64,000 nt of DNA from Micromonospora ferruginea (GCF_013694245.2 NZ_CP059322.2:2476001-2540000); one strand, 5' to 3'; counted from the stretch's first letter, positions 33,701-47,200 are shown. The notes: generated from the letters alone by a model not told the origin. A program made the numbers and translations.

Positions 33701-36700
33701 ACCGGCCAGCACCCCGCACAGCCGACGCACCGCCCGGCCGTCCATCACCTCCGGCAGGTCCACCAGGCCACCCCAGCGACCCGGCTCCTCCAGTCCCACG
33801 ACGCGGCCGAGCCCCCAGGTCCCGGCCGCGTCCGGATCGGTGTCGCCGCCGACGTCGACCGCGCCTCGGGTCAGCCACCACAGCCGACCGGGGACGCCGC
33901 TGTCGGCGAACGCCTGCACGGTGGCCAGCGCCACCTCGGGGCGCGGGCCGAGCAGCGCCAGCACCCCGGCGACGTCGCCGGTCGCGGCGGCGCGGAGCCG
34001 GTCGGCCGTCGCCGGCCGGTCGGCGGGCGCGTCGAGCAGCACCGGCACGACGTGGGCACCGTGCGCGGCCAGGCCGGCGGCCAGCGGGTGATCGACCTGG
34101 TCGGCCGTGGTCAGGACCAGCCACGTCCCGGTCAGGTCCGGCGGCGGTACGGAGGCCAGTGGCCGCCAGTCCACCCGGTAGCGCCAGGAGTCGACGGTGA
34201 CGCGGTCGTGTCCGGCCCGCCGCCACCGGGCCAGTGCCGGGAGCAGGTCCCGCAGCGGCTGGTCGGCGGTGAGTCGCAACTCGTCGCCGAGGCCGGCGAG
34301 GTCCTCCCGTTCGACTGCCGCCCAGAACCGCTCGTCGAGGTCGCTGCCGCCGCCGGGTGCCACGGGTGCGGTCTCCGGCCAGTACCGGGTGCGCTGGAAC
34401 GCGTAGGTGGGCAGGTCGACGGTTGCCGGTTGCCGCCCGTCGCGGGTGAACCAGACCGCCCAGTCCACCTGCGTGCCGGTCACGTGCAACCGGGCCAGCG
34501 CCGTGGTGAGCGCGGTGACCTCGTCCTGGTCGCGGCGCAGCGCCGGAACGTGCAGCACCGGCCGATCGGTGGGGGTGTCGGCCGCCATCGCCGTCAACGT
34601 CGCGTCCGGGCCGAGTTCCAGGAACGTGCCCACGCCCAGCTCGTGGAGCGTGACCACGCCGTCGGCGAACCGGACCGCCTCCCGCACGTGCCGCACCCAG
34701 TAGTCCGGACCCGCGATCTCCCCCGGATCGGCGAGCCGACCGGTCACGTTCGACACGATCGGCAGACGCGGCGCCCGCCAGTCCAGACCCGCGATCGCGG
34801 CCCGGAACCCGTCAAGCATCGGCTCCATCAGCCGCGAGTGGAACGCGTGACTGACCGTCAGCCGCTTGACCCGCCACCCCTGGGCGGCGCACTCCCCCGC
34901 CAACCGGTCCAGCTCCTCCACCGGCCCGGAGAGCACCACCGACGACGGGCCGTTCACCGCCGCCACATCCACTCCAGCGGCAGCCCTACCGCCGGCACGG
35001 TCCCCGGCGGCGGGGCGGCCAGCGACCATCGGAACACCGGCCGGATCGGCGAGCGGCGCAACACCCACCCCGAACCCCAGCACCTCCAGGACCTGTGCCT
35101 CCGACGCGGCGACGGCCAGCATCCCGCCACCGGCCGGCAACGCCTGCATCAGCGATCCCCGCGCCGCCACCAGCGCGCACGCGTCCGCCAGGGACAGCAC
35201 ACCCGCCACGTGCGCGGCGGTCACCTCACCGATCGAATGCCCCGCCACGTAGTCGACCGTCAGGCCGCACGAGGACGCCAGTTCCCACAACGCGACCTCG
35301 ATCGCGAACAGGCCCGCCTGCGCGTGGACGGTCTCGTCCAGCAACTCACCGCCGTCGAACACGACCTCCCGCAACGAACGATCGAGGCGGCCCTCGAACC
35401 CGGCGCACACCCGGTCGAACGCCTCGGCGAACACCGGGAACGCGTCGTACAGCTCCCGACCCATGCCGACCCGCTGCGAGCCCTGGCCGGTGAACAGGGC
35501 CGCCCGGCGGCCGGACACCGGTTCGCCGGTCACCAGGCCCGTCGCGGCGACGCCGTCGGCGAGCGCGGACAGGCCGGCCAGGAGCGCGTCCCGATCCGGA
35601 GCGACAACGGCCGCGCGGTGCTCCAGCGCGGGCCGCGTGGCGACCAGCGACCAGCCGACCTCGGCCGGCGACACGTCGGGGTGCTCGCGCAGGTGGTCGA
35701 GCAGCCGGGCCGCCTGCCCGGCGAGCGCCGGGGCCGACCGGGCCGACAGCATCCACGGCGTGGCCGGTGGCGGAGCGACCGCGTCCGGGTCGTGCCGCAC
35801 CGGCTCGGGGTGTTCGAGGATGACGTGGGCGTTGGTGCCGGAGATGCCGAACGACGACACCGCCGCCCGGCGCGGACGGTCCACCGCCGGCCAGGGCCGC
35901 GCCGACGTCGCCAGCTCGATCGCTCCGGCCGACCAGTCCACCTTCGACGACGGCGCGTCCACGTGCAGCGTCGCCGGCACCACGCCGTGCCGCATGGCCA
36001 GGACCGCCTTGATGATCCCGGCGACGCCGGCGGCGGCCTGGGTGTGGCCCAGGTTCGACTTCACCGAGCCGAGCAGCAGCGGTTCGGTCCGCTCCTGCCC
36101 GTACGTGGCCAGCAACGCCTGCGCCTCGATCGGGTCACCCAGCGTCGTGCCGGTGCCGTGCGCCTCCACCACGTCCACGTCGGCGGCGGCGAGCCGGGCG
36201 TCGGCCAGCGCGGCCCGGATGACCCGCTGCTGCGCCGGCCCGTTCGGCGCGGTCAACCCGTTCGACGCGCCGTCCTGATTGACCGCCGAACCCCGCAGCA
36301 CCGCCAGGATCCGCCGGCCGTCCCGCTCGGCGTCGGAGAGTCGTTGCACCAGCAGCACGCCGACGCCCTCGCCCCACCCGGTGCCGTCGGCGCCCTCGGC
36401 GAACGAGCGGCACCGCCCGTCGGCGGCGAGCCCGCCCTGGCGGGAGAACTCGACGAACGCGCCGGGGGTGGCCATCACGGTCACGCCACCGGCGAGCGCC
36501 AGGTCGCACTCACCGGCCCGCAGCGACCGGGCGGCGAGGTGCAGCGCCACCAGCGACGACGAGCACGCGGTGTCCACGGTCAGCGCCGGTCCTTCGAGGC
36601 CGAGCGCGTACGCCACCCGGCCGGAGAGCACGCTGGCGGAGGCGCCGGTCGCGCCGTAGCCGGCGAGGTGTTCGCCGCCGTACCGGATGAGGTGGTCGAA

Positions 36701-39700
36701 GTCCTGCCCGTTGGTGCCGGCGAAGACGCCGACCCGGCTGCCACGCAGTGCCAGCGGGTCGATCCGGGCGTCCTCGATCGCCGCCCAGGACGTCTCCAGC
36801 AGCAGCCGCTGCTGCGGGTCCATGGCGGTCGCCTCGCGCGGCGAGATGCCGAAGAAGTGCGCGTCGAACGCGCCGGCGTCGTCCAGGAACGCGCCCCGGG
36901 TGACGTCCGGCGGCAGCGCGGCCAGGTCCCAGTGCCGGTCGCGGGGAAGGTCGGCCATGGCGTCGACGCCGTCGGCGAGCAGCCGCCAGAACTCCTCGGG
37001 GGAGCCGGCCCCGGCGGGGAAGCGGCAGCCCATGCCGACGATGACGATCGGGTCGTCGTCGACCGGGCGTACCGCCGTGGGGGTGGCCTCGGACGGCCCG
37101 CCGGCCAGCTCGGCGGCGAGGTGGGCGGCCAGGGCCTCGGGGTTGGGATGGTCGAACGCCAGCGTGGCGGGCAGCGTGAGTCCGGTGGCGGCGTCGAGTC
37201 GGTTGCGCAGCTCGACGGCGGTGAGGGAGGTGAAGCCGAGGTCCCGGAACGCGCGCCGGTGCGGCACCTGGTCGGCGCCGCCGTGTCCGAGGACGGCGGC
37301 GATCTCGCCGCGGACCAGCTCGCCCAGGGCGTCCCGCCGGTCGGCCGGGGTGAGGCCGGCGAGGCGACGCCGCAGCCCGGCGGACCGGTCGCCGTCGACG
37401 GCGACCGGGGTGGCGGTGAGCAGGTCGCGGATCAGCGGGTCGGGCCGCTGGCCGGGGGCGGCGGCGATGCGGTCCCAGTCGACGTCGGCGACGACGAGGT
37501 GGGTCTCGTCCCGGTCGAGCGCCCGGTGCAACGCGCGGATCGCGCGGTCGGGGTCCATGGCGCGGACACCGCCGCGGGCCATCCGGCGCTCGAACTCGCC
37601 GGTGCTGACGCCGCCGTCGGCCCAGAGCCCCCAGGCGACAGCGGTGGCGGGCCGTCCTTCGGCGCGGCGGCGGTGGGCGAGCGCGTCGAGCCAGGCGTTT
37701 CCGGGCGCGTAGTTGCCCTGGCCGGGGCCGGCCATGGTGCCGGCGAGTGAGGAGAACAGCACGAACGCGTCGACGTGGTGGTCGTGGGTCAGCTCGTCGA
37801 GGTGGCGGGCCGCGTCGACCTTGGCGCGCAGCGCGGTGGCCATCCGGTCGGCGGTGAGCGCGTCGGTGACCGTGTCGTCGAGCGCCGCGGCGGTGTGCAC
37901 GACGGTGCGCAGCGGCGCGTCGGCGGGCACGGTGGCGAGCAGGTCGCGCAGCGCGTCCCGGTCGGCGGCGTCGCAGGCGGCGATCGTCACGCGGGCGCCC
38001 AGGGCGGTCAGCTCGTCGCGCAGGTCGGCCGCGCCGGGCGCGTCGGGGCCACGACGGCTGAGCAGCAGCAGGTGGTCGACGCCGGCGGTGGCGAGGGCCC
38101 GGGCGACGTGCGCGCCGAGCGCGCCGGTGCCGCCGGTGACGAGCGCGGTGCCGCGCGGGGTCCAGCTCCGCGCCGCACCGGCGGGTCGGGTGTCCCGGAC
38201 CAGCCGTCGGGCGTACGCGCCGGCCGTGCGCACCGCCACCTGGTCCTCGGCCGGCTCGCCGCCGAGCAGCCGGCGCAACCGGGTCACGGCGCGCGGGTCG
38301 GGCACCGGTGGCAGGTCGACCAGCCCACCCCAGCGGTACGGGTGTTCGGCGCGGATCGCGCCGCCGAGTCCCCAGAGCAGCGCCTGGTCGCAGTCGACGG
38401 CCGGGTCGACGGGGTCGACGGCGAGGGCCCGGCGGGTGCCGATCCAGAGCCGGGCGGTGCTGCCGGCGTCGCCGAGCGCCTGCGCGAGCGTGACCGTGCC
38501 GGCGAGTCCGGCGGGCACGGACGCGCTGTCCGGATGGGTGCCGGGGGCGAGGCCGAGCAGCGACAGCACGGTCCCGGGCGGGGGTGACGCGGTGAGGTCC
38601 CGGGCGAGGTCGGCGCGGCCGTGGCCGGCGGGCACGGTCAGCACCCGGACGCCGGGCCCGGTCAACGCGTCCACCCACCGCCGGCCCGCCTCGTCCACCT
38701 CGGCCGGTACGACGAGAAGCAGGTCACCGGCGTCGGGGCCGGTGGGGTCGGGCAGCGGTTGCCAGGTGACCCGGTGGTGCCAGGAGTCGAGCGTGGCCTC
38801 GCTCTCCCGGCGGCGTCGCCAGGCGGAGAGCGCGGGCAGCACGTCGGCGAGCGGCGTGTCCGGGTCGACGGCGAGGGCGGCGGCGAGGCCGTCCAGGTCC
38901 TCGTTCTCGATCACCTGCCAGAACGCCGTGTCGTCGGCGTCGCCGCCGTGCTGGCGGGTGCGGGCGTCGAGCCAGTAGCGCTGGTGCCGGAACGCGTAGG
39001 TGGGCAGGTCGACGGTGGCGGGTCGCCGGCCGTCGCGGGTGAACCAGGCGGCCCAGTCGATCCGGGTGCCGGTCGCGTGCAGTCGGGCCAGCGCGGTGGT
39101 GAGCGCGGTGACCTCGTCCTGGTCGCGGCGCAGCGCCGGAACGTGCAGCACCGGCCGATCGGTGGGGGTGTCGGCCGCCATCGCCGTCAACGTCGCGTCC
39201 GGGCCGAGTTCCAGGAACGTGCCCACGCCCAGCTCGTGGAGCGTGGCCACGCCGTCGGCGAAGCGGACCGCCTCCCGCACGTGCCGCACCCAGTAGTCCG
39301 CCCCGGCGATCTCCGCCGGGTCGGCGAGTTGGCCGGTCAGGTTCGACACGATCGGCAGACGCGGCTGCTGCCAGTCCAGACCCGCGATCGCGGCCCGGAA
39401 CCCGTCAAGCATCGGCTCCATCAGCCGCGAGTGGAACGCGTGGCTGACCGTCAGCCGCTTCACCCGCCACCCCTGGGCGGCGCACTCCCCCGCCAACCGG
39501 TCCAGCTCCTCCACCGGCCCGGAGAGCACCACCGACGACGGGCCGTTCACCGCCGCCACATCCACGCCGCCACCGGGACCGGAATCCGTCCCCGGCTCCG
39601 AGCCGTCCCCGCCGGCCGCCGCAGCGCCACCGGCAGCCGACAGCAACTCCCGGACCTGCTGCTCCGACGCGCCCACCGCCAGCATCCCGCCACCGGCCGG

Positions 39701-41746
39701 CAACGCCTGCATCAACGAGCCCCGCGCCGCCACCAGGGCGCACGCGTCGGCAAGCGACAGCACCCCGGCCACGTGCGCGGCGGTCACCTCACCGATCGAG
39801 TGTCCCGCCAGGTAGTCGACCGTGACACCGCTCGACGACACCAACTCCCACAGGGCGACCTCCACCGCGAACAGACCCGCCTGCGCGTGGACGGTCCGGT
39901 CCAGCAGCTCACCGCCGTCGAACACCACGTCGCGCAACGGCCGCTCCAACCGGCCCTCGAACGACGCGCACACCCGGTCGAACGCGTCCGCGAACACCGG
40001 GAACGCGTCGTACAACTCCCGGCCCATGCCGGCGCGCTGCGAGCCCTGACCGGTGAACAGGACCGCCCGCCGGCCCGGCGCGACCTCACCGGTCACCACC
40101 CCGGGCGCCGGTGTTCCCCCGGCGACGGCCGACAGCCCGGCCAGCAGCGACTCCCGGTCCGGGCCGAGCACCACCGCGCGGTGTTCCAGTGCGGCGCGGG
40201 TCGTCGCGAGCGACCAGCCCACCTCGGCCGGGGACAGGTCGGCGTGCGCGTGCAGGTGGTCGGCCAACCGGGCGGCCTGGCCGGCGAGGGCCGACGCCGA
40301 GCGCGCCGACAGCACCCACGGGATGGTCGGGGGCGGCTCGACCGGTGACTCTTCCGGCGCCGGCTGGGGTTCCGGGGCCTCGATGATGACGTGGGCGTTG
40401 GTGCCGGAGATGCCGAACGACGACACCGCCGCCCGACGCGGCCGGTCCACCGCCGGCCACGGGCGGGCCGACGTGGCCAGCTCCACCGCACCGGCCGACC
40501 AGTCCACGTGCGACGACGGGGCGTCGACGTGGATCGTCGGCGGCACCAGGCCGTGCCGCATGGCGAGGACCATCTTGATGATCCCGGCGACGCCGGCCGC
40601 GGCCTGGGTGTGCCCCAGGTTCGACTTGACCGAGCCGAGCAGCAGCGGCGTCTCGCGGTCCTGCCCGTACGTGGCCAGCAGCGCCTGCGCCTCGATCGGA
40701 TCGCCCAGCGTGGTGCCGGTGCCGTGCGCCTCCACCACGTCCACCTCGACCGGCGACAGCCGTGCCGAGGCGAGGGCCGCCCGGATCACCCGCTGCTGGG
40801 CCGGGCCGTTCGGCGCGGTCAACCCGTTCGACGCGCCGTCCTGGTTCACCGCAGTCCCGCGCACCACCGCGAGCACCCGGTGGCCGTGGCGGCGGGCGTC
40901 GGAGAGGCGTTCCAGCAGCAGCACGCCGACGCCCTCGGACCAGCCGGTGCCGTCGGCGCCGTCGGCGAACGACTTGCACCGGCCGTCCGGGGCGAGGCCG
41001 CGTTGCCGGCTGAAGTCGACGAACGTCTCCAGCGTGGTCATCACGGTGACGCCGCCGGCCAGCGCCAGCGCGGACTCGCCGGAGCGCAGCGACTGCACGG
41101 CCAGGTGCAGCGCGACGAGAGACGACGAGCAGGCGGTGTCGACGGTGAGCGCCGGGCCCTCCAGGCCGAGCGTGTAGGCGATCCGGCCGGAGAGCACGCT
41201 GCTGGCGGTGCCGCCGCCGATGAACCCGTCGACCGTGTCGGGCACGTCGTCGAGCCCGGCCGCGTAGTTGTGGTACATCATGCCGGCGAACACGCCGACC
41301 CGGTTGCCGCGCAACGAGTGCGGGTCGATCCGGGCGTCCTCGATCGCCGTCCACGACGCCTCCAGCATGAGCCGCTGTTGCGGGTCCATCGCCAGCGCCT
41401 CGTACGGGGAGATGGTGAACAGCTCCGGGTCGAAGTTCCCGGCGTCGTGCAGGAACCCGCCCTCCCGGGCGTACGTGCTGCCCCGCCGCTCCCCGGTCGG
41501 GTCGTACGCCCGCTCGGTGTCCCAGCCCCGGTCGGTGGGGAAGCCGGTGACGCCGTCGCCGCCGGCGGCGACCAGCTCCCACAACTGTTCGGGTGAGCGG
41601 ACGCCGCCCGGGTAGCGGCAGCTCATCCCGATGACGGCGATCGGTTCGTGGTCCCTGGCGTCGGCGGCCCTCAGCCGTTCGCTGGTCTCGTGCAGGTCGG
41701 CGGTGACACGCTTGAGGTACTCACGGAGCTTGACTTCGTTCGCCAT
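27773..41746 (-). CDS. Type I PKS, three modules (M4-M6), 4657 aa
   Basis: Three KS-AT-KR-ACP modules, all malonyl-specific, so this protein lays down three consecutive hydroxyl-bearing C2 units (a polyol stretch). ATG at 41746 gives [20 protein letters not shown], a class 1a docking helix; AGGTGAA lies 7 nt upstream. The gene starts 21 bp after the stop of the M3 gene. The C-terminus is a class 1a docking tail ending [17 protein letters not shown]. Its stop overlaps the GTG of the hydrolase gene. AT regions of the three modules share near-identical DNA, including 278 bp without a mismatch between M4 and M6. Confidence 0.97.
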   Translation of the reverse strand: MANEVKLREYLKRVTADLHETSERLRAADARDHEPIAVIGMSCRYPGGVRSPEQLWELVAAGGDGVTGFPTDRGWDTERAYDPTGERRGSTYAREGGFLHDAGNFDPELFTISPYEALAMDPQQRLMLEASWTAIEDARIDPHSLRGNRVGVFAGMMYHNYAAGLDDVPDTVDGFIGGGTASSVLSGRIAYTLGLEGPALTVDTACSSSLVALHLAVQSLRSGESALALAGGVTVMTTLETFVDFSRQRGLAPDGRCKSFADGADGTGWSEGVGVLLLERLSDARRHGHRVLAVVRGTAVNQDGASNGLTAPNGPAQQRVIRAALASARLSPVEVDVVEAHGTGTTLGDPIEAQALLATYGQDRETPLLLGSVKSNLGHTQAAAGVAGIIKMVLAMRHGLVPPTIHVDAPSSHVDWSAGAVELATSARPWPAVDRPRRAAVSSFGISGTNAHVIIEAPEPQPAPEESPVEPPPTIPWVLSARSASALAGQAARLADHLHAHADLSPAEVGWSLATTRAALEHRAVVLGPDRESLLAGLSAVAGGTPAPGVVTGEVAPGRRAVLFTGQGSQRAGMGRELYDAFPVFADAFDRVCASFEGRLERPLRDVVFDGGELLDRTVHAQAGLFAVEVALWELVSSSGVTVDYLAGHSIGEVTAAHVAGVLSLADACALVAARGSLMQALPAGGGMLAVGASEQQVRELLSAAGGAAAAGGDGSEPGTDSGPGGGVDVAAVNGPSSVVLSGPVEELDRLAGECAAQGWRVKRLTVSHAFHSRLMEPMLDGFRAAIAGLDWQQPRLPIVSNLTGQLADPAEIAGADYWVRHVREAVRFADGVATLHELGVGTFLELGPDATLTAMAADTPTDRPVLHVPALRRDQDEVTALTTALARLHATGTRIDWAAWFTRDGRRPATVDLPTYAFRHQRYWLDARTRQHGGDADDTAFWQVIENEDLDGLAAALAVDPDTPLADVLPALSAWRRRRESEATLDSWHHRVTWQPLPDPTGPDAGDLLLVVPAEVDEAGRRWVDALTGPGVRVLTVPAGHGRADLARDLTASPPPGTVLSLLGLAPGTHPDSASVPAGLAGTVTLAQALGDAGSTARLWIGTRRALAVDPVDPAVDCDQALLWGLGGAIRAEHPYRWGGLVDLPPVPDPRAVTRLRRLLGGEPAEDQVAVRTAGAYARRLVRDTRPAGAARSWTPRGTALVTGGTGALGAHVARALATAGVDHLLLLSRRGPDAPGAADLRDELTALGARVTIAACDAADRDALRDLLATVPADAPLRTVVHTAAALDDTVTDALTADRMATALRAKVDAARHLDELTHDHHVDAFVLFSSLAGTMAGPGQGNYAPGNAWLDALAHRRRAEGRPATAVAWGLWADGGVSTGEFERRMARGGVRAMDPDRAIRALHRALDRDETHLVVADVDWDRIAAAPGQRPDPLIRDLLTATPVAVDGDRSAGLRRRLAGLTPADRRDALGELVRGEIAAVLGHGGADQVPHRRAFRDLGFTSLTAVELRNRLDAATGLTLPATLAFDHPNPEALAAHLAAELAGGPSEATPTAVRPVDDDPIVIVGMGCRFPAGAGSPEEFWRLLADGVDAMADLPRDRHWDLAALPPDVTRGAFLDDAGAFDAHFFGISPREATAMDPQQRLLLETSWAAIEDARIDPLALRGSRVGVFAGTNGQDFDHLIRYGGEHLAGYGATGASASVLSGRVAYALGLEGPALTVDTACSSSLVALHLAARSLRAGECDLALAGGVTVMATPGAFVEFSRQGGLAADGRCRSFAEGADGTGWGEGVGVLLVQRLSDAERDGRRILAVLRGSAVNQDGASNGLTAPNGPAQQRVIRAALADARLAAADVDVVEAHGTGTTLGDPIEAQALLATYGQERTEPLLLGSVKSNLGHTQAAAGVAGIIKAVLAMRHGVVPATLHVDAPSSKVDWSAGAIELATSARPWPAVDRPRRAAVSSFGISGTNAHVILEHPEPVRHDPDAVAPPPATPWMLSARSAPALAGQAARLLDHLREHPDVSPAEVGWSLVATRPALEHRAAVVAPDRDALLAGLSALADGVAATGLVTGEPVSGRRAALFTGQGSQRVGMGRELYDAFPVFAEAFDRVCAGFEGRLDRSLREVVFDGGELLDETVHAQAGLFAIEVALWELASSCGLTVDYVAGHSIGEVTAAHVAGVLSLADACALVAARGSLMQALPAGGGMLAVAASEAQVLEVLGFGVGVAPLADPAGVPMVAGRPAAGDRAGGRAAAGVDVAAVNGPSSVVLSGPVEELDRLAGECAAQGWRVKRLTVSHAFHSRLMEPMLDGFRAAIAGLDWRAPRLPIVSNVTGRLADPGEIAGPDYWVRHVREAVRFADGVVTLHELGVGTFLELGPDATLTAMAADTPTDRPVLHVPALRRDQDEVTALTTALARLHVTGTQVDWAVWFTRDGRQPATVDLPTYAFQRTRYWPETAPVAPGGGSDLDERFWAAVEREDLAGLGDELRLTADQPLRDLLPALARWRRAGHDRVTVDSWRYRVDWRPLASVPPPDLTGTWLVLTTADQVDHPLAAGLAAHGAHVVPVLLDAPADRPATADRLRAAATGDVAGVLALLGPRPEVALATVQAFADSGVPGRLWWLTRGAVDVGGDTDPDAAGTWGLGRVVGLEEPGRWGGLVDLPEVMDGRAVRRLCGVLAGGVEDQAAVRSSGVFARRLVRASGDPVRREFRFSGTVLVTGGTGALGARVARWAADTGAEHVVLTSRRGPDAPGAAELADRLRAGGVRVTVAACDVADRAALAGLLDGLAGESVRAVVHAAGAPQLTPLADVTADELRDVLRAKVDGAANLDALLPDVDAFVVFTSIAGVWGSAGQAGYAAANAAADALVARRRARGAAGTAVAWGPWAGNGMAAGEEARDHLARRGLPALDPDLAVTALQGALDRDDSTVVVADVDWERFAASFTALRPSPLLDELPEARPTRAAPTEGPSPLARRLAALTPAERAGHLLDVVRAQAATVLGHPAADAVAADRAFQQQGFDSLTAVELRNRLTAETGLTLPSTLVFDQPTPAALAAYLAAALTGEPADTHAPGTAVAVDGDPIVVVGMACRLPGGVTGPDELWDLLAAGRDGIADFPLDRGWDRFLAGRLSDTSFPRQGGFVYDAAAFDADFFGISPREALAMDPQQRLLLETSWEAVESAGIDPARLRGERVGVFAGASFQGYASTAMGRAQDVGGHLLTGTATSVLSGRVAYALGLEGPAVTVDSACSSSLVALHLAAQSLRSGECTLALAGGVTVMASPATFVEFSRQGGLAPDGRCRSFAEGADGTGWGEGVGVLLVQRLSDAERDGRRVLAVLRGSAVNSDGASNGLTAPNGPAQQRVIRAALASARLTTADVDVVEAHGTGTTLGDPIEAQALLATYGQERETPLLLGSIKSNIGHIQAAAGAASVIKAVLALRHGVVPATLHVDAPSSKVDWSAGAVELATSARPWPAVDRPRRAAVSSFGISGTNAHVILEEPPSARAAHDRAADAVPVVPWLVSGRSAEALAAQAARLLDRLRDDVDVSPVGVGFSLATTRAALSHRAAVVGADRESLLAGLAAVAEGASARGVISGEASPGRRAVLFTGQGSQRVGMGRELYDAFPVFADAFDRVCASFEGRLERPLREVVFDGGELLDRTVFAQAGLFAVEVALWELVSSCGVAVDYVAGHSIGEVTAAHVAGVLSLTDACVLVAARGSLMQALPAGGGMLAVGASESQVRELVSGVGGGGPGAVPGSGVDVAAVNGPSSVVLSGPVEELDRLAGECAAQGWRVKRLTVSHAFHSRLMEPMLDGFRAAIAGLDWQQPRLPIVSNLTGQLADPAEIAGADYWVRHVREAVRFADGVATLHAAGVTTFLELGPDATLTAMAADTPTDRPVLHVPALRRDQDEVTALTTALARLHVTGTPVDWAAWFSRDGRRPATVDLPTYAFQHQRYWLSDEDAPQPAPAAGGEADDRFWAAVDQADLTALDPEFRAERPVAELLPALARWRTAGKRSAAADSWRYRIDWSGRPEPTATLGGTWLLLVPYAGIDDTLVTTLADGMTSAGANVRLVRSDGPDDDRELLAKALRDADPTAGVVSLLALGGAGAGAALATVQAFADSGLAGRLWWLTRGAVAVGASDRPVDPVAAGTWGLGRVAGLEEPGRWGGLVDLPEVVDGRAVRRVCGVLAGNGEDQVAVRSSGVFARRLVRASGDPARREFRLSGTVLVTGGTGALGARVAQWAADSGAEHVVLTSRRGPDAPGAAELADRLRAGGVRVTVTACDVADRAALAGLLDGLGTDPVRAVVHAAGAAQATPLAAMTGAELADVLRAKVDGAANLDALLPDVDAFVVFSSIAGVWGSAGQAGYAAANAYLDGLVARRRARGAAGTAVAWGPWAGAGMAQGDQRDQLARRGLPALDPDLAVTALQGALDRDDSAVVVADVDWERFAAAFTARRPSPLLTGVPEAAADRAGAPAADADAPAALRDRLAAAGPAERDRILLDLVRAEAATVLGHRTPATVRAARGFLDLGFDSLTAVELRNRLTAGTGLALPTTLVFDHPTPAALAGHLGRELRPSADGVTAEIDRLARLLDAVPDERRDDQVTHRLEELLARWRGDAAPPPAAESDADDLADAGEDDIFAIIQREFGKS
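28030..32519 (-). other. PKS module 6: KS-AT(malonyl)-KR(A-type)-ACP
   Basis: Rough residues: KS 3085-3500, AT 3610-3950, KR 4230-4400, ACP about 4520-4560, docking tail 4590-4657. The KS active site reads VDSACSSS instead of VDTACSSS, and GHIQAAAG replaces GHTQAAAG; the catalytic Cys and both His are kept, so it should work. AT with GHSIGE and HAFH. The KR has no LDD and has [15 protein letters not shown], so A-type. Confidence 0.88.
32520..37069 (-). other. PKS module 5: KS-AT(malonyl)-KR(A-type)-ACP
   Basis: Rough residues: KS 1565-1975, AT 2085-2440, KR 2720-2890, ACP about 3010-3060. The AT has GHSIGE and HAFH. The KR has [11 protein letters not shown] (no LDD) and [15 protein letters not shown] (Trp marker), so A-type and an L-hydroxyl. 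A low-complexity insert (around 34975-35075) sits in the AT between the ASEAQV and VDVAAVNG segments. Confidence 0.88.
37070..41660 (-). other. PKS module 4: KS-AT(malonyl)-KR(B-type)-ACP
   Basis: Rough residues of the 4657-aa protein: KS 34-450, AT 560-900, KR 1200-1375, ACP about 1490-1540. The AT has GHSIGE and HAFH. The KR has [14 protein letters not shown]; the LDD marks a B-type KR (D-hydroxyl), and GNYAPGN holds the catalytic Tyr. The ACP reads GFTSL instead of GFDSL; the phosphopantetheine Ser is kept. Confidence 0.88.
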
Positions 41747-41767
41747 CGGGGATTCACCTGTCGCGGG

Positions 41768-44700
41768 TCAGGACCGGCCGAAGCGGCTGTCGATGAAGTC
41801 GAACAGTTCGTCGTCGCTGGCGTCGTCGAGGCTGGCGGCCACCTCGCCGCCGTCGCCGTCCCAGCGGGCGAGCAGGGCGCGGAGCCGGGCCGCGACGGCG
41901 GTACGGGTCTCGTCGTCGGCGGTCAGTTCGGCGAGCGTGTCGGGCGGTGTGGCGGCGAACGCGGCTTCGAGGCGGTCCAGCTCGTCGAGGACGGTGGGCG
42001 CGGTCGCGGCCGGTCCGAGTCGGGCCAGCAGGTGCCCGGTCAGCGCGGCCGGGGTCGGATGGTCGAAGACCATGGTCGCCGGCAGGCTGAGCCCGGTCCG
42101 GGCGGTGAGCCGGTTGCGCAGGTCGACCGCGGTGAGCGAGTCGAAGCCGAGTTCGGTGAAGGAGCGCTCGGGTCCGACGGCGGCCGCCGAGGCGTACCCG
42201 AGCACGTCGGCGACCTGGCCGGCGACCAGCTCGGCGACCAGGCGGGCCCGGTCCTCGGCGGACGCCCCGGCGAGCCGGTCGGCGAGGCCGCCGGTGGTCG
42301 GCGCGGCGGCCCGGCGGGCGGGCCCGCCGGCGAGGCCGTGCAGCGGCGCGGGCAGGTCGTCGCGGGCCGGGCGGGTCCGCAGCGTCGCCAGGTCCAGGTG
42401 GACGGGGAGCAGCAGCGGCTGCCGGCCGCGCCGGCTGGCGTCGAAGAGGGCGAGCGCCCGGTCGGTGGTGAGCGGGACGATGCCCTGGCGGGCGAGGCGG
42501 TCCCGGCCGGCGGCGCCCAGCTCGCGGGTCATCCCGCCGGTCTCCGCCCAGGGTCCCCAGGCCAGTGACGTGGCGGCGAGCCCGGCGGCCCGGCGGTGGT
42601 GGGCGAGGCCGTCGAGGAACGCGTTCGCCGCCGCGTAGTTGCCCTGCCCGGGTGCGCCGAGCGGCCCGGCGATCGAGGAGAACAGCACGAACACGGGCAG
42701 GTCGAGGTGGCGGGTGAGGTCGTGCAGGTGCCAGGCGGCGTCGGCCTTGGGGCGCAGCACCGCGTCGGTGCGCTCCGGGGTGAGCGCGGTGACCACGGCG
42801 TCGTCGAGCGCGCCGGCGGCGTGCACCACACCGGCGAGCGGGTGGTCGGCGGGCACGGCGGCGAGCAGCCCGGCGAGCTGGTCGCGGTCGGCCACGTCGG
42901 CGGCGACGAGGGTGGCCCGCGCACCGAGGCCGGTGAGGTCGGCGAGCAGGTCGGCGGCGCCTGGTGCGTCCGCGCCGTGCCGGCTGACCAGCAGCAGGTG
43001 CCGGACCTTGTGCTGGGTGACGAGGTGCCGGGCGACGACGCCGCCGAGCGCGCCGGTCGCGCCGGTGAGCAGCACGGTGCCGTCGGGGACGAGGTCGACG
43101 GCGCCGGTCGGGTCGGGTTCGGCCGGGGCGAGGCGCGGCACGAGCAGCCGGCCGTCGCGGAGCGCGAACTGGGGTTCGTCGGCGGCGAGCGCGCGGGCGA
43201 GCAGGTCGGCGTCGTCGTCGCCGGCCAGGTCGGCGAGGACGAACCGGCCGGGGTGTTCGAGTTGCGCCGCGCGGACCAGCCCCCACACGGCGGCGGCGGC
43301 CAGGTCGGTGACGTCGCCGTCGGCGGGCACCGCGCCCCGGGTGAGCACGACGAGCCGCCGGCCGGCGTGCCGGTCGTCGGCGAGCCAGTCCTGGATCAGC
43401 GTGAGCGTGTCGGCGAGCCGGGTGCGGGTGCCCGCGAGTGGATCTTCCGGCGCGGTGCGCCCAGCGGGGACGAGCACCAGCCGGGCGTCGTCGGCGGTCC
43501 CGGCGAGGCCGGTCTCCGGGTCGAGCGGCGCGATCCCGGTGGCCGGCCGGGCCGGCAGCGGCACCGGGTTCCAGCGCAGGTCGTAGAGGGGCAGGTCGGC
43601 GGCGCCGGGGTCGAGCTGGTCGGCGGCGAGGGGGCGGGACACCAGGGCGTCGACGCGGGCCACCGGCGCGCCGGTGGCGTCGGCGAGCGTCAGCGTGCTG
43701 GCCGGGCCGCTGCGGGTGAGGCGTACCCGCAGGTGGGTGGCGCCCTCGGCGGTGAGCGTGACGCCGCTCCAGGCCCACGGCAGCCGGGCCCCGGTGTCGT
43801 CGGCGCCCGGGTCGTCGGCGAGGCCGACGACGTGCAGCGCGGCGTCGAGCAGCGCCGGGTGCAGCGCGTAACCGGCGGTGGGGGCGCCGTCCGGCAACTC
43901 CACCTCCGCGAAGACCCCGTCCGGGGTACGCCAGGCGGCGCGCAGCCCGCGGAACGTGGGCCCGTGGGCGACGCCGAGGTCGCGCAGCCGGCGGTAGATC
44001 GGCTCGACCGGCACGGCGACCCCGCCGGGCGGCGGCCAGGCGGTCAACGGCTCGGCGGGTTCGCCCGTGCCGGGGGCGAGGATGCCGTCGGCGTGGGCGG
44101 TCCAGTCGGCGTGCGGGTCGTCGGCGGGTCGGGAGTGGACCGTGACGCGGCGTCGGCCCTGCTCGTCGGGCGCGGCGAGGTGGAGTTGGAGCGTACGGGC
44201 GCCGTCGTCGGGCAGGACGAGCGGCGCGGCGAGGGTCAGTTCCTCGACGGTGTGGCAGCCGGCCTGCGCGCCGGCGTGCAGCGCCAGCTCGACGAGCGCG
44301 GTGCCGGGGACGACGATCCGGCCGCGCACGACGTGGTCGGCGAGCCAGGGCTGGGTACGCGCGGACAGCCGGCCGCCGTGGACGCGGACGTCACCGGCGG
44401 CGGTGGTGAGCGTGGTGTCGAGCAGCGGGTGACCGGCGGCGCGGGCGCCCAGGCCGGCGGCGTCGTGGCCGGCGGCGCGGGCGTCGATCCAGTACCGCTG
44501 GTGGTGGAACGCGTAGGTGGGCAGGTCGACGGTGGCGGGTCGCCGGCCGTCGCGGGTGAACCAGGCCGCCCAGTCGACGGGCGTGCCGGTCACGTGCAAC
44601 CGGGCCAGCGCGGTGGTGAGCGCGGTGACCTCGTCCCGGTCCCGCCGCAACGCGGGAATGTGCTGCACGGGCCGGCCGGCCGGGGTGTCGGCGGCCATCG

Positions 44701-47200
44701 CCGTCAACGTCGCGTCCGGACCCACCTCCAGGAACGTGGACACACCCAGCTCGTGCAACGTGGTGACCCCGTCGGCGAACCGGACCGCGTCCCGGACGTG
44801 CCGCACCCAGTAGTCCGGACCGGCCATCTCGGCGGGGTCGGCGAGCCGGCCGGTCAGGTTCGACACGATCGGCAGACGCGGGGCCTGCCAGTCCAGACCA
44901 CTGATCGCCGCCCGGAACTCCGCCAGCATCGGCTCCATCAAGCGGGAGTGGAACGCGTGACTGACCGTGAGCCGCTTCACCCGCCAACCTTCGGCGGTGC
45001 ACTCCCCCGCGATCCGGTCCAGGTCCGCCAGCGGCCCGGAGAGCACCACCGACGACGGGCCGTTCACCGCCGCCACGTCCACGCCGGCCGCCAACTCCCG
45101 GACCTGGGACTCCGACGCGCCCACCGCCAGCATCCCGCCACCGGCCGGCAACGCCTGCATCAACGACCCACGCGCCGCCACCAGGACGCACGCGTCGGCG
45201 AGCGACAGCACGCCCGCCACATGGGCGGCGGTCACCTCACCGATCGAATGCCCCGCCAGATAGTCGGCGCCGACGCCCCACGAGGACAGCAGCTCCCACA
45301 GGGCCACCTCCACCGCGAACAGGCCCGCCTGCGCGTGGACGGTCCGGTCCACCAGGTCGCCGCCGTCGAACACCACCTCCCGCAACGGCCGCTCCAACCG
45401 GCCCGCGAACCCGGCGCACACCCGGTCGAACGCGTCCGCGAACACCGGGAACGCCGCGGACAACTCCCGGCCCATGCCGGCCCGCTGCGCGCCCTGACCG
45501 GTGAACAACACCGCCCGACGGCCCGACGACGCCTCGCCGGTCACCAGTCCGGGTGCCGCACCGCCCTCGGCCAGCGCGGCCAGGCCGGCCAGCAGCGCGT
45601 CGCGGTCCGCGCCGACCACCGCCGCCCGGTGCGCCAACGCGGCCCTCGTGGTCGCCGACGAGAAGCCGACGTCGGCCGGCGACAGGTCGGCGTTCGCGCG
45701 CAGGTGGTCGAGCAGCCGCGCCGCCTGACCCGCCAGCGCGTCCGCCGACCGACCCGACACCAGCCACGGCACCACCGGCAGCGCGTCCGCGTCGAGGGCG
45801 GCCGGCGGCTCGTCCTCGACCGGGGTGGGCGCCTCCAGGACCACGTGCGCGTTGGTGCCGGAGATGCTGAACGAGGACACCGCGGCGCGGCGGGGCCGGT
45901 CGGCGGCCGGCCAGGGGCGCGCCGACGTGGCCAGCTCCACCGCACCCGCCGACCAGTCCACCTTGGACGACGGCGCGTCCACGTGCAGCGTGGCCGGCAC
46001 CGTGCCGTGCCGCATCGCCTGCACCATCTTGATCACGCCGGCCACCCCGGCGGCGGTCTGGGTGTGCCCGATGTTCGACTTGATCGAGCCGAGCAGCAGC
46101 GGCGTCTCCCGCTCCTGCCCGTACGTGGCCAGCAACGCCTGCGCCTCGATCGGATCGCCCAGCGTGGTGCCGGTGCCGTGCGCCTCCACCACGTCCACCT
46201 CGGCGCCGGTGAGCCGGGCGTCGGCCAGCGCGGCGCGGATCACCCGCTGCTGCGACGGGCCGTTCGGCGCGGTCAACCCGTTCGACGCGCCGTCCTGATT
46301 CACCGCCGTGCCGCGCACCACGGCCAGGACCCGGTGGCCGAGCCGCTGGGCGTCGGCGAGGCGTTCGACGAGCAGCACGCCGATGCCCTCGCCGAGCGCG
46401 GTGCCGTCCGCGGCGTCGGCGAACGCCCGACAGCGGGCACCCCGGGACAGGTTGTTCTGCCGGGTGAAGTCCACGAAGATCGACGGGGTCGGCAGCACCG
46501 TCACGCCGCCGGCCAGGGCCAGGTCGGACTCGCCGGCGCGCAGCGACTGCACGGCCAGGTGCAGCGCCACGAGCGACGAGGAGCAGGCGGTGTCGACGGT
46601 GACGGCCGGCCCCTCGAACCCGAACGCATACGACACCCGGCCGGAGCTGACGCTTCCGGCGCTGCCCAGCCCCAGGTAGTCGGCGACCCCGTCGGGCACG
46701 TCGGCGGCGCCGGCCGCGTAGTCGGCGTGGGTCAGGCCGGCGAAGACGCCGACGCGCCCGCCGCGCAGGCCGGTCGGGTCGACACCGGCGGACTCGAACG
46801 CCTCCCAGGACACCTCCAGCAGCAACCGCTGCTGCGGATCCATCGCCAGGGCCTCCCGGGGGGAGACGCCGAAGAACGCCGGGTCGAAGCCGGCGGCGTC
46901 GGTCAGGAAACCGCCGTCGCGCACGCAGGACGTGCCGGGGCGTTCCCGCTCCGGGTCGTAGAGCGTGGCGAGGTCCCAGCCCCGGTCGTCGGGGAACGGG
47001 CCGATCGCGTCCCCGCCGGCCGCCACCAGGTCCCACAGCGCGTCCGGCGAGGTGATCCCGCCGGGGAATCGGCAGGCCATGCCGACCACGGCGATCGGCT
47101 GGCGGGCGGCGTCCTCCACATCGCGGAGCCGTTGCCGGGTCCGCCGCAGGTCGGTGGTGACCCTCTTCAGATACTCCCGGAGCTTCTCTTCGGTGTCCAT
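41768..47200 (-). CDS. Type I PKS, single module (M3): KS-AT(malonyl)-DH-KR-ACP, 1810 aa
   Basis: One-module PKS. ATG at 47200 gives [20 protein letters not shown], a class 1a docking helix, preceded by AGGGTCAGG; the open frame to 47716 runs into the divergent gene and was rejected. Rough residues: KS 34-460 (DTACSSS, EAHGTGT), AT 563-890 (GHSIGE, HAFH: malonyl), DH 925-1200 ([11 protein letters not shown] and [10 protein letters not shown], both catalytic residues present), KR 1375-1550 ([12 protein letters not shown]-type), ACP about 1670-1700 ([10 protein letters not shown]), docking tail 1740-1810 ending [15 protein letters not shown]. There is no ER, so an alkene is expected (usually trans after a B-type KR). 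First gene of the leftward PKS operon driven by promoter P1; the next gene starts 21 bp downstream. Confidence 0.96.
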   Translation of the reverse strand: MDTEEKLREYLKRVTTDLRRTRQRLRDVEDAARQPIAVVGMACRFPGGITSPDALWDLVAAGGDAIGPFPDDRGWDLATLYDPERERPGTSCVRDGGFLTDAAGFDPAFFGVSPREALAMDPQQRLLLEVSWEAFESAGVDPTGLRGGRVGVFAGLTHADYAAGAADVPDGVADYLGLGSAGSVSSGRVSYAFGFEGPAVTVDTACSSSLVALHLAVQSLRAGESDLALAGGVTVLPTPSIFVDFTRQNNLSRGARCRAFADAADGTALGEGIGVLLVERLADAQRLGHRVLAVVRGTAVNQDGASNGLTAPNGPSQQRVIRAALADARLTGAEVDVVEAHGTGTTLGDPIEAQALLATYGQERETPLLLGSIKSNIGHTQTAAGVAGVIKMVQAMRHGTVPATLHVDAPSSKVDWSAGAVELATSARPWPAADRPRRAAVSSFSISGTNAHVVLEAPTPVEDEPPAALDADALPVVPWLVSGRSADALAGQAARLLDHLRANADLSPADVGFSSATTRAALAHRAAVVGADRDALLAGLAALAEGGAAPGLVTGEASSGRRAVLFTGQGAQRAGMGRELSAAFPVFADAFDRVCAGFAGRLERPLREVVFDGGDLVDRTVHAQAGLFAVEVALWELLSSWGVGADYLAGHSIGEVTAAHVAGVLSLADACVLVAARGSLMQALPAGGGMLAVGASESQVRELAAGVDVAAVNGPSSVVLSGPLADLDRIAGECTAEGWRVKRLTVSHAFHSRLMEPMLAEFRAAISGLDWQAPRLPIVSNLTGRLADPAEMAGPDYWVRHVRDAVRFADGVTTLHELGVSTFLEVGPDATLTAMAADTPAGRPVQHIPALRRDRDEVTALTTALARLHVTGTPVDWAAWFTRDGRRPATVDLPTYAFHHQRYWIDARAAGHDAAGLGARAAGHPLLDTTLTTAAGDVRVHGGRLSARTQPWLADHVVRGRIVVPGTALVELALHAGAQAGCHTVEELTLAAPLVLPDDGARTLQLHLAAPDEQGRRRVTVHSRPADDPHADWTAHADGILAPGTGEPAEPLTAWPPPGGVAVPVEPIYRRLRDLGVAHGPTFRGLRAAWRTPDGVFAEVELPDGAPTAGYALHPALLDAALHVVGLADDPGADDTGARLPWAWSGVTLTAEGATHLRVRLTRSGPASTLTLADATGAPVARVDALVSRPLAADQLDPGAADLPLYDLRWNPVPLPARPATGIAPLDPETGLAGTADDARLVLVPAGRTAPEDPLAGTRTRLADTLTLIQDWLADDRHAGRRLVVLTRGAVPADGDVTDLAAAAVWGLVRAAQLEHPGRFVLADLAGDDDADLLARALAADEPQFALRDGRLLVPRLAPAEPDPTGAVDLVPDGTVLLTGATGALGGVVARHLVTQHKVRHLLLVSRHGADAPGAADLLADLTGLGARATLVAADVADRDQLAGLLAAVPADHPLAGVVHAAGALDDAVVTALTPERTDAVLRPKADAAWHLHDLTRHLDLPVFVLFSSIAGPLGAPGQGNYAAANAFLDGLAHHRRAAGLAATSLAWGPWAETGGMTRELGAAGRDRLARQGIVPLTTDRALALFDASRRGRQPLLLPVHLDLATLRTRPARDDLPAPLHGLAGGPARRAAAPTTGGLADRLAGASAEDRARLVAELVAGQVADVLGYASAAAVGPERSFTELGFDSLTAVDLRNRLTARTGLSLPATMVFDHPTPAALTGHLLARLGPAATAPTVLDELDRLEAAFAATPPDTLAELTADDETRTAVAARLRALLARWDGDGGEVAASLDDASDDELFDFIDSRFGRS
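41980..47110 (-). other. PKS module 3: KS-AT(malonyl)-DH-KR-ACP
   Basis: Catalytic core of the single-module protein. All active residues are present in KS, AT, DH, KR and ACP and there is no ER between DH and KR. Predicted output is an alpha,beta-unsaturated C2 unit, the only alkene expected from the modules completely seen in this window. Confidence 0.88.

Noticed and set aside
28000-46000. Near-identical kilobase-scale repeats as mobile elements
   Set aside because: They coincide with AT, KR and KS domain borders, stay in frame and have no transposase or terminal repeats; they are PKS module homology.
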